Part shown: positions 46,308 through 54,314 of the stretch, one piece after another | Position numbering within the stretch: the stretch's first letter is position 1 | Layout of the letters: each line of letters starts with the position of its first letter | DNA from: Schlegelella_A sp963778525 | Lineage (GTDB): Bacteria > Pseudomonadota > Gammaproteobacteria > Burkholderiales > Burkholderiaceae_C | Reading direction: 5' to 3' | NCBI GenBank assembly: GCA_963778525.1 | Contig: CAVZUJ010000001.1 | Location: forward strand, 372,001 to 436,000 | DNA length: 64,000 nt | Translations under genes and position numbers: made by a program | The notes under the pieces: generated by a model | Told to the model about the DNA's origin: nothing | Seen by the model: only the letters and a program-made list of their open reading frames with translations | The model's database searches: none

Positions 46308-47977
46308 TTACCGGATGATGACACTTCCTGGGGGGGCTGGAGGAACCGTGTTCGCAGTGCTGCCTTGCTGCCAGGCGCCGATATCAGGGGTTGAGCCGCG
46401 CTCATTACCCATGATGTCGATGGTTGCGCTCAGCAGACGATTGCCGGCACCCAGCGCCGGTGATCCAGGCTTAAGCGCCATGCTGTAGCCATTAGCAGCC
46501 TTCGGAGTTCCCACCAGCATTGGGTTCGCAGTCAGCCCACGCTGATCGAAGCCAGCAATCTGGGCCGCCGCAAGAGTCGGGTAAGCGGCACTCCACTTAC
46601 CGTTCGACGCAGCGTCATAGCAGAGGTTGTTGTCGAAAGCATCGAACATTGACAGGGCGCCGGGTTGAAAGCAGACATGCCCAATGGCGGATGCCGAGTC
46701 AAAGTACACCAAGTTCGAGACAACCTTGTGGTTTGACCCGTAGGTGTCGAGTCGGATCCCTTTTGCGTTGGAGTTCGCTTGCGCAAAGTAGATGGAGTTG
46801 TTGCGTACCGTGATCCGATCTTGTGTCGCGTCGCCGGTGCCGGGGGAGCCGTCTGGAAGGTTGATGCCGACATGGCTGACGGTATCGGTGAACAGAATCA
46901 CGTTGCTTTCGATCGTGCAGTCCCAACACCCGCTCATGCCAATGCCGGTGCCGCCAGGCGTCAAGACCTTGTTGCCTCGAACGAAGACGTATTGCATCTT
47001 TTCCGGAACGTTGTCAGCGGTGACGACTTGGATGCCGTAACACCCAGCAGTGACGCCGGCAGTTCCGTCAACCGTATTGTCCTCGATGGTGACATACGAG
47101 CCGTTGCCGTGCACGTTCAGCATCGTCCCTTGGCATTTAGGGCCTGCTGTGATCTTGTTGCCTCGCGCCGTCATCCGCGTTCCGCTCCCGGTCGGATTCG
47201 ACCTCGTCCGCCCAGAGTACAGGTTATGGCAAAAGACGCCACACGGTGCTCCATTGAACCCTTCGCCATTGTTGGAAAGAACGTTGTTCTCTATCAGCAG
47301 GTCGGTAGCAAATCCGATAATCCCCTGGCTGCCGTTGTCATGAATGTATGAATTCTCGATCGTTACGTATTGGTTGATGCCATCTGAGCTTGGCCCAACT
47401 CCGCTGTTATCTTGCAACACGATGGCCTGTCCAAATCCGGAAATTTCCACATCGTCAATCGTGATCCAGTCACTATCGTTGTAGATGAAGACGCCGAACT
47501 TATACAAGTTCGTGTTCCCAGGCGTTGGCGCGAAATGAGAGTCCCCTAAGGATCAAACCTTCCTTATGTATTGACGCGCCGCCATTGGTGAGCTGCACAA
47601 AAGTCGTCGAGTCAACCGGTGCGACCAACAAGGGCCTTTGAGTGGTGCATGTGCCTGACGAGCACCACGCTGCTTGATAACTGTTGTACGTGAGCGGTGC
47701 CGCCTTGCTACCGAACCCTGGATACCAATTGCTGAGGAACGTCCAGGAACCGCCCTTCGCGAAGCTGACCGTGTCGCCAGGCACTCGTTTCGGCAGCGCC
47801 GAGATACTTCGCTTGGGTGTCGATGGTGTGGTTCCGTTTGCAGCGTCGTTGCCTGCAACACAGCTCGGAGCTGCGCCGGCTTGGCAGTCGGATAGGTAGT
47901 AGGTCGTTGCATTGACGACCGGGGCTGCTAGCGCCAGCGTTGTGGCGAGCCCGAGCGCTCGCGATCCAATGCTTCAT
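46308..47977 (-). pseudogene. secreted right-handed parallel beta-helix protein, frameshifted
   Basis: An exported protein of about 555 residues. ATG 47977 follows GGAGAAACAGG and starts a signal peptide that, with one frame change near 47945, reads MKHWIASALGLATTLALAAP then VVNATTYYLSDC. Further changes lie near 47780 and 47510. The 46308-47507 part is one open frame full of parallel beta-helix turns: YVTIENSYIHDNGSQGIIGF, LLIENNVLSNNGEGF, YVTIEDNTVDGTAGV, CTIESNVILFTDTVSHVGI, RITVRNNSIYFAQANSNA. This fold is typical of pectate-lyase/alginate-epimerase-like enzymes. It may cut, epimerise or anchor the polysaccharide. No catalytic residues can be named with confidence. Confidence 0.75.
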
Positions 47978-48010
47978 CCTGTTTCTCCAGTTCACGTGAT
48001 GCGTCAACGC

Positions 48011-48039
48011 CCGGTCGGCTGCGCCGCGGCTCCGACCGG
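48011..48039. repeat. hairpin between the FN3 lipoprotein and beta-helix genes
   Basis: CCGGTCGG and CCGACCGG form a perfect 8-bp stem around a 13-base loop, between the end of the FN3 gene (48074) and the start of the beta-helix gene (47977). Without a T-run it is not a standard terminator; it may attenuate read-through on the minus strand. Confidence 0.35.
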
Positions 48040-48073
48040 CATTGTCATTCGACCGCCACGTGCCTCGCAGCAG

Positions 48074-48520
48074 CTACTTGATGATCTTCGACACTTCGCT
48101 CGACGGCGCACTTTCGTTGTTCGACGTGTCGAACGCCTTGACCACCGCATAGTACGTGCTGGCAGACAGACCGCTGATCGTGTAGTTCAGTGTGTAAGGG
48201 CTGGCGACGGTGATCGTCTGCGAGTAGACCCCGCTGGCCGTGCCGAGAAGGATGTGAAAGCCGGCGAGATCGGCCAGCGGCGTGCCGTCTGCCTTGGTGG
48301 TCGGGGCAATCCAGGCCAGCGTGATCGACCCGTTCGTGGTTGCCGGAGCGGTCGCGGGTGAACCGGGTGCGACGGCGGTTGGGGGCGGACCGGAGGTTGC
48401 GTCGGCCGTGTCGCTCGACCCGAAGTTGTTGAAGCCGCCCCCGCAGGCCGAGATCAACACAGAAGCTAGAAGGCAAACGCACCTTCGGAGTGATTGGGAA
48501 CGTGAAGAGTCTTTCGTCAT
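48074..48520 (-). CDS. FN3-domain lipoprotein, 148 residues
   Basis: A lipoprotein with lipobox SVLISAC (Cys26), followed by a Gly/Asn/Ser/Pro linker and one fibronectin type III domain (SITLAWIAPTTKADGTPL, FHILLGTASGVYSQTITV, YTISGLSASTYYAVVKAFD). The last part, ESAPSSEVSKII, is the usual FN3 closing strand. FN3 domains of this kind often bind carbohydrate or hold secreted enzymes at the envelope. It is on the same strand as and upstream of the beta-helix gene, and may share its transcript. Confidence 0.82.
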   Translation of the reverse strand: MTKDSSRSQSLRRCVCLLASVLISACGGGFNNFGSSDTADATSGPPPTAVAPGSPATAPATTNGSITLAWIAPTTKADGTPLADLAGFHILLGTASGVYSQTITVASPYTLNYTISGLSASTYYAVVKAFDTSNNESAPSSEVSKIIK

Positions 48521-48830
48521 TTCCAGCTATTGCACAGTGACACGATCGCAGGCGCCGACTAACGGGCGACTACGCGGAGTGATGCGCGAGAGGGTCGACG
48601 AGCTCGGTATGACGCCTGTGCGTACGAATCGCAACTTCACAAGGCATGCTATCGGCACGCCTCTGCGATATCTGACGCTGGGCTTGTAAGAGAAGGCATC
48701 AAATCGTTTCAGCCCGGTTCGAAAGGCTGACCGAGAGTGAAGGATTGCCGGAGCCGGCCGTAAAGACATCGTCCACGCATTGGAAGGCGCTGCTTCTAGA
48801 ATCCACAGATCCGTTGCGAAAGAACCCCCG
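48521..48830. other. intergenic, divergent promoter region
   Basis: About 310 bases between the divergent FN3 lipoprotein gene and epsI. No reading frame here has conserved features. It must hold promoters for both directions, but I see no convincing -35/-10 pair, sigma-54 site or regulatory RNA. Confidence 0.4.
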
Positions 48831-49520
48831 ATGCGTGCGCTGCGCCTGCCGATCATTCTTGCTCTGGTGATGGTCACTTCATCGGTAGCCGGCTTCGCGC
48901 TGCGGCCGACATTGAAGGCAGACCATGCGCCGCGCTACAGACTCGAAGAGATCGTGCCGGCGCAGTTCGGCGACTGGAAGATGCTGCCGGATAGCTCGAC
49001 GCAGGTAGTGAACCCGGAAACCGAGCGACTCCTCAGTTCGCTGTACAGCCAGATCCTCGCGCGCACCTACGTCAACGCCGCCGGCTACCGGATCATGCTC
49101 TCCCTCGCGTACGGCGACGACCAGCGCGGCGGTCTTCAGGCCCACAAGCCGGAAGTCTGCTACCCGGCGCAGGGCTTCACTCTCCTCAGCAACGTGCCCG
49201 GCCATCTCGACACCAAGTTCGGAAGCATCGACGTCAGGCGCCTGAGCACGCGCCTGCAGACGCGCTTCGAGCCCATCACCTATTGGATCAACGTGGCGGA
49301 TACGCCCGTCTCGAACGTGCTGCAGAAGAGAATGCTCGAAATGAAGCTGGGTCTGACGGGCGAGGTGCCTGATGGATTGCTGTTCCGTGTCTCGTCGATC
49401 GATGACTCGACGTCGCGTGCATTTCTCATGCAGCAGGCGTTCGTTGCCGACCTGCTTCGGGCGGCGACGCCGATCGACAGAAAACACCTGGCCGGCCTCG
49501 AGACAGTCCCGCCGGGCTGA
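48831..49520 (+). CDS. epsI: EpsI family protein (exosortase-associated)
   Basis: A 229-residue periplasmic protein with an N-terminal signal/anchor (LPIILALVMVTSSVAGFAL). The family's hallmark KPEVCYPAQGF appears at about residues 106-116, preceded by IMLSLAYGDDQRG and followed by ITYWINVADTPVSNV. EpsI domains occur either fused to exosortases or, as here, encoded separately in the same locus. The exact biochemical role is unknown; it accompanies xrtB in exopolysaccharide loci. ATG 48831 is the first plausible start. The gene is convergent with galE. Confidence 0.9.
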   Translation: MRALRLPIILALVMVTSSVAGFALRPTLKADHAPRYRLEEIVPAQFGDWKMLPDSSTQVVNPETERLLSSLYSQILARTYVNAAGYRIMLSLAYGDDQRGGLQAHKPEVCYPAQGFTLLSNVPGHLDTKFGSIDVRRLSTRLQTRFEPITYWINVADTPVSNVLQKRMLEMKLGLTGEVPDGLLFRVSSIDDSTSRAFLMQQAFVADLLRAATPIDRKHLAGLETVPPG

Positions 49521-49591
49521 GGCGGTCCCCCGAGTCTCAAGGCGGCATGCCGTGCGCATCGCCCGATGCGGCGGCCCGATGGACGGCCGTG

Positions 49592-50617
49592 TCACGCGGC
49601 GACATAGCCATCCGGGTTCATGCTCTGCCAGCGCCAGCTGTCGGCGCACATCGCGTCCAACCCGCGACGTGCCTGCCAGCCGATAAGGCGGCGGGCCAGA
49701 TCGGCGTCGGCATAGCAGGCGTCGACGTCTCCCGGCCGCCGCTCTGCCATCCGAAAGGGCACCTCCCGCCCACTCGCCTTCTCGAACGCGCGCACCAGCT
49801 CGAGCACGCTGTGGCCACGGCCGGAGCCGAGGTTGACCGTGAGCGGCTTCTTCGTCGCGAGCAGGTGGCGCAGCGCGGCGACGTGACCCTCGGCCAGGTC
49901 GAGCACGTGGATGTAGTCGCGCACGCCGGTGCCGTCGGGCGTGTCGTAGTCGTTGCCGAAGATCTGCAGGTATGCGTGCTTGCCCACGGCAACCTGGGTC
50001 ACGTAGGGCATCAGGTTGTTCGGCGTGCCACGTGGGTCTTCGCCGATCAGGCCGCTTTCGTGCGCGCCCACCGGATTGAAGTAGCGCAGGATGGCAATCG
50101 CCCAGGCCGGGTCTGCCGCCTGCACGTTGCGCAGGATCTCTTCGCTCATGAGCTTGGTCGCGCCGTAGGGGCTGGTCGATGCGAGCGGCGCGTCCTCTGC
50201 AATCGGCAGGCGTTCCGGCTTGCCGTAGACCGTGGCGCTCGAGCTGAAGACGAGCGCCTTGCACGCGGCTGCCGCCATCGCTTCGCACAGGCTCAGGAGG
50301 CCGCCGACGTTGTTGGCGAAGTATTCGAGCGGCCGCGCCGCGCTTTCCCCCACGGCCTTGAACGCTGCGAAATGAACCACCGCATCGATTCGATGGCGCG
50401 CGAAGATCGATGCCAGCGCCGCCTTGTCGCGCACATCGGCCTCCACGAACTCGGGCGCCGCGCCGCTCAGTGTCTCGATCCTTCGAAGGACCTGTGGCGA
50501 GCTGTTCGAAAAATTGTCGACGCCGACGACGCCAAAGCCCGCCTCGAGCAAGGCCAGCCAGGTATGCGATCCGATATAGCCCGTCGCGCCCGTAAGCAGG
50601 ATGCCGGGTCCGGTCAT
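49592..50617 (-). CDS. galE: UDP-glucose 4-epimerase
   Basis: An intact 341-residue extended SDR. The NAD-binding loop is GATGYIGS in GILLTGATGYIGSHTWLAL; VVHFAAFKAVGES, FSSSATVYGKP and the catalytic YGATK (in STSPYGATKLMSEE) are typical of GalE, as are ILRYFNPVGAHESGLIGED and GTGVRDYIHVLDLAEGH. It interconverts UDP-glucose and UDP-galactose and so supplies the donor for galactose in the polymer. ATG 50617 overlaps the epsL stop as ATGA, so expression is coupled to epsL and the initiating transferase. Confidence 0.95.
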   Translation of the reverse strand: MTGPGILLTGATGYIGSHTWLALLEAGFGVVGVDNFSNSSPQVLRRIETLSGAAPEFVEADVRDKAALASIFARHRIDAVVHFAAFKAVGESAARPLEYFANNVGGLLSLCEAMAAAACKALVFSSSATVYGKPERLPIAEDAPLASTSPYGATKLMSEEILRNVQAADPAWAIAILRYFNPVGAHESGLIGEDPRGTPNNLMPYVTQVAVGKHAYLQIFGNDYDTPDGTGVRDYIHVLDLAEGHVAALRHLLATKKPLTVNLGSGRGHSVLELVRAFEKASGREVPFRMAERRPGDVDACYADADLARRLIGWQARRGLDAMCADSWRWQSMNPDGYVAA

Positions 50618-51915
50618 AGATGCAGGTTGTACTGCGCCAGGCATCCCACGTTGGTGTCGTTGTACGAGTAGCTCGAGAGGCCGCCGGTGACGTGCCGGTT
50701 CTCGTGCCCGAGATTGCAGGCCAGGCTCCAGTTGCGCGCGACCGCGTAGTTGGCGCCGATATGCAGGCCCGTCACGGTGTCGTGAGTATCGGGCGCCGGC
50801 AGGCCGGTGGACGGGTCGATGAGCGGGCTGGCGATCAGCGAGCGCAGGTAGCTGGCCGCGGCGAACGCCTGGATCTTTGCCGTGGCCGAGTAGGTGACGC
50901 GCAGGTTGGCGCTGTCGCTGACGCGGGTGTTCTGGTATTGCCCGGTCGATAGCGCCGATCCCGGAGGTGCGGTGGTCGTCCCCGCCTGGGTGGCGTCGAA
51001 ACCGGCGTTGTGCGCGATGTCGAACGAGAGCGTGGTCTTGCCGGTGGCACGCCAGGTCACTCCGAGGTCACCGGTGAAGCCGGAGTCCCGAGTATCGGTG
51101 AACCCGGTGCTCGTCTGGTGCGTGTAGCTCAGCCGCGCGTTCGCCGTCACGAGTCCGGTCACGTCGTAGTCGAGCAGGAAATCCAGGTTGTCGCTCTTCA
51201 CGGTATTGGGAAGAAAGCCGCCGCTCGACGGATCGATGAAGGCCTGTGGCGCGTCGGTCTCGACGAAGCGCCCGGCCAGGCCGACGCGCAGTGCCGTGCG
51301 CGGCCGGTAGTAGCCGGCCAGGCTGGCCGAGCGCTGCGTGAAGTCCGACGTCACGAATTGTTCGGCCGAGTTGTCGATCTTGTTGTAGCCGAGCGTTGCC
51401 TCCAGCGTGTACAGCGAGGGGCCGCCCCAGCGAGCGACGGCGTTGACATTCTCGGTCTGCAGCTGATTGCGCACCGGATCGGGCACCCCTATGGTCGCGC
51501 CCGGAGCGGAGAGCTGTTGGTTCGCACCGATGTGCACGCTGCCCGACAGGTCGTGCACGGTTTCCCAGTCGAGCCCGGCCGTCAGGTCGTAGCTGGTGTT
51601 GTCGAGCTGCGTCTGGTCGCGGTAGCGGTGGACGCCGACATCGGCCTTGCCGAACACGCGCTGGCGGCCGAGCTTCTGATCGAAGCTGCCGAGCAGCGAA
51701 GTGGTCAGGTACGAATCCCCCGGCCCGCCGGGCACGCTGTAGACGTTGGAGTCGTGGGTCAGGCCGGCGGACACGCCCAGGCTGTACGGGCTGGGCGCGA
51801 CGCCGGCCACCTCGGCCGAGGGCGCGGCGTCGTCGGCATGCGCCGCTGCCGCAAGCCCGAGCAAGGCGGCCGCGACAGGCATCGACCAGGAGGATGCGGA
51901 GATTTCAGTAGGCAT
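50614..51915 (-). CDS. epsL: outer-membrane beta-barrel EpsL of the exosortase B locus
   Basis: A 433-residue exported protein. A signal peptide (SMPVAAALLGLAAAAHADD) is followed by SPYSLGVSAGLTHDSNVYS, the characteristic start of EpsL/outer-membrane barrel proteins. The rest alternates aromatic-aliphatic strands about ten residues long (for example SYDLTAGLDWETVHDLSGSV, YTLEATLGYNKIDNSA, LRVTYSATAKIQAFAAASYL). Strand periodicity suggests about 16-18 strands. It probably forms the outer-membrane route of the polymer with EpsE. The start overlaps the end of the upstream transferase gene by 11 bases. Confidence 0.88.
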   Translation of the reverse strand: MPTEISASSWSMPVAAALLGLAAAAHADDAAPSAEVAGVAPSPYSLGVSAGLTHDSNVYSVPGGPGDSYLTTSLLGSFDQKLGRQRVFGKADVGVHRYRDQTQLDNTSYDLTAGLDWETVHDLSGSVHIGANQQLSAPGATIGVPDPVRNQLQTENVNAVARWGGPSLYTLEATLGYNKIDNSAEQFVTSDFTQRSASLAGYYRPRTALRVGLAGRFVETDAPQAFIDPSSGGFLPNTVKSDNLDFLLDYDVTGLVTANARLSYTHQTSTGFTDTRDSGFTGDLGVTWRATGKTTLSFDIAHNAGFDATQAGTTTAPPGSALSTGQYQNTRVSDSANLRVTYSATAKIQAFAAASYLRSLIASPLIDPSTGLPAPDTHDTVTGLHIGANYAVARNWSLACNLGHENRHVTGGLSSYSYNDTNVGCLAQYNLHL

Positions 51916-53331
51916 AGCGATCGAAGAAGACCAGGCGGACCGTCCCGACGATGATTCGCAAGTCCAGCGCGAGCGACCAGTTGCGCAGGTATTCGAGATC
52001 GTATTCGACTCGGGCGCGCATCTTCTCGACCGTGTCGGTTTCGCCGCGCTGGCCGTTCACCTGGGCCCAGCCGGTGATGCCCGGCTTGACCTTGTGCCGG
52101 ACCATGTAGGCCTTGATGATCTGCCGGTACTGCTCGTTGTGGGTGACGGCATGCGGGCGCGGCCCGACGATGCTCATGCGTCCCTGCAGGACATTGAAGA
52201 ATTGCGGCATCTCATCGAGCGAGCTGGCCCGCAGGAAGGCGCCCAGGCGGGTCACCCTCGGATCGTTGCGGGTCGCCTGGGTGACGACGTCGCCATCGTC
52301 CTGGGTTGTCATGGAGCGGAATTTCCAGACCACGATCTCGTCGCCGTCGAGGCCGTTGCGGCGCTGCCTGAAGATCACGGGCCCGGGCGAGCTCAGCTTC
52401 ACGCCGATGGCGATGGCCAGCAGCAGCGGCGAGGTCAGGACGATGATGAGCGACGCCAGCACCAGGTCGCTCGTCCGCTTCATCAGCTGGTTCGTGCCCG
52501 TGAACGGGGTCTCGCAGATGCCGACCACCGGCACGCCGTTCATGTCCTGCAGGCGTCCCTGGATGATGCTGATGCCGAAAACGTCCGGGACGAAGTACAG
52601 CGACGCCGTCGTGCCCTGAAGCTCCTCGAGCAGCTTGACGATGCGCGGCTGCGAGCCCAGAGGCAGCGTGATGTAGACCTCGCGAATACCACGCTCCGAC
52701 GTGTACGCGCCAACCTCGGCCAGGCTGCCGAGAACCATGGTCCTTGGCGGCCAGATCGACGCGGCCGTCGGTACGGTCATCGAAGAAGCCGAGGAACTCG
52801 ATGCCCTGGACGCCGGCCTGCAACGCGCGAGCCACCTTCGCGCCAAGCGGGCTCGGCGCCGACGACGATCGCCGTGCGCCGCGAGCGCAGGGTCTCTGCC
52901 CGGTGCAGGACGATGTATCGGCCGACGCACGTCGCGAGCCACTGCAGCACGGGAGTCAGCAGCGCCCATGCGAGCAGGACGTCGCTCTCGAAATAGCGAA
53001 AGCTTTGCGTCGCATAGGCGCACAAGGCCAGAATTCCGATCAGGGTCGCCCACGACGAAGCGATGTCGACGGCCGCACCGAGCAGGTTGTCGCGAAAACG
53101 GTTGCGGCCCGGGAAGGTCAGCGCGAGCACGAGCAGGCACAAGGTCAACGCTGGCCGGTCCAGGGGCGGGTCGAAGAGCAGCGTCAGGACGATGAATCCG
53201 AGCACGCTGATGCCCGGCTCCAGCAGCGCTGCGATCAGCGAGGTGATCGATTGCGGTGCACTGAAGAACGTTCGCTTGTGGGGGTCGTCGAACATCAGCA
53301 GGTTGGCGTCACTCGGCCGCGCAGTATCCAT
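51905..53331 (-). CDS. undecaprenyl-phosphate sugar-1-phosphate transferase (WcaJ/EpsB-like), two frame changes
   Basis: The initiating enzyme of the repeat unit. ATG 53331 starts a protein with four N-terminal membrane helices (GISVLGFIVLTLLF, LLVLALTFPGRNRFRDN, SWATLIGILALCAYA, WALLTPVLQWLATCV) and a CoA-binding-like middle region. After frame changes near 52850 and 52745 the PGT domain follows: LMKRTSDLVLASLIIVLTSP, VKLSSPGPVIFRQRRNGLDG, VVWKFRSM, RLGAFLRASSLDEMPQFFNV and MSIVGPRPHAV, ending KPGITGWAQVNGQRGETDT. These are all PF02397 motifs. It transfers glucose- or galactose-1-phosphate to undecaprenyl phosphate. It leads the operon with epsL and galE. Confidence 0.87.
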
Positions 53332-53402
53332 CGCACGGACTGGCCGTGCCGAGTCTGGGGCACAAGAAATCTGGTCGGGAACGCCTCGGTCTCGCGTCGG
53401 CG

Positions 53403-54083
53403 TCAGGCGATGTGCGGCTGCGCTCTCCTGCCACGACCGAACAGCCCCAGACGCTGCGCTTCGAGCGCCGCCTCGGCACGCGAGCTCACGTTCAGCTTGC
53501 GATAGATCTGCTTGACGTAGTCGGAGATCGTGTGCCGCGACAAGTTGAGCTGCACCGCGATCTCGGGCAGCGTATATCCCTTGGCGACCCGCAGCAGCAC
53601 CTCGTTCTCACGATCGGTCAAGACCACATTGGGAACGTTCGTCGGGCGTTCGCGCTGCGACGACCGTGATGCGAAATGCGCCATCACCCGCCGGGCGATG
53701 GCCGGCGAAAGCGGCGGCTCGCCCTGGCTCATGCGCCGGAACTGATCGACGATGACCGCCGCCGTCTGGTCCTTCAGAAGGTAGCCGAACGCGCCGGCCT
53801 GCAAGGCCGGGAAAAGGTGATCGTCGTCGTCGTGGATCGTGACGACCACTGCCTGTGCGTCGGGCTGCGCAGCATGGAGCACCGACACGACGTCGACGCC
53901 CGAGCCGTCCGGCAGGCCGAGGTCGATCAGGCCGACGTCGAACTGGACGCTATCGATCAGCGCGAGCGCTTCGTGCACGCGCGAAGCCTCGAAAAAGACC
54001 GCCTTGGGGAAGACCTCGGCGGCCTGCTCCTTCAGCCATGCACCCGCTTCAGGCAGATCTTCGAGAAGAAGAATATTCGTCAT
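53403..54083 (-). CDS. NarL/LuxR-type response regulator
   Basis: A 226-residue transcription regulator. The receiver domain has D54 in VGLIDLGLPDGSGVDVVSV, the acidic pair E8-D9 and the lysine in GYLLKDQTA. The C-terminal LuxR helix-turn-helix reads LTDRENEVLLRVAKGYTLPE, then IAVQLNLSRHTISDYVKQI and YRKLNVSSRAEA. ATG 54083 is chosen because it begins the standard receiver start MTNILLLEDLPEAG. It lies 71 bases upstream of the polysaccharide-initiating gene in the same direction and 231 bases downstream of the sensor-kinase gene, so it likely controls this locus. Confidence 0.9.
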   Translation of the reverse strand: MTNILLLEDLPEAGAWLKEQAAEVFPKAVFFEASRVHEALALIDSVQFDVGLIDLGLPDGSGVDVVSVLHAAQPDAQAVVVTIHDDDDHLFPALQAGAFGYLLKDQTAAVIVDQFRRMSQGEPPLSPAIARRVMAHFASRSSQRERPTNVPNVVLTDRENEVLLRVAKGYTLPEIAVQLNLSRHTISDYVKQIYRKLNVSSRAEAALEAQRLGLFGRGRRAQPHIA

Positions 54084-54314
54084 CTGGTTCCATATTGCGC
54101 CGCAGCCGTTTTTTTGGCTTGCCGGCACGAATTCCAAAGCGACGCAAAAGAGAGCAATCGACGTGCCGATGCGCACCGCGCCTGCCGCCGCGAGCGGAAA
54201 ATGCGCCCGCGCCGGCTCATGTTTTCACATCGAACCGAAGAACGGTCGATTTCGCCCGATGAATGAGCAATTCGAGATCTTCGGCCGAGGCCTCGAGAGC
54301 ATCCTAACCTCGGG

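Noticed and set aside
49555..49570. Bidirectional terminator between epsI and galE
   Set aside because: A 6-bp hairpin (CGCATC/GATGCG) exists, but it has no T-run and such stems are frequent in this GC-rich DNA.
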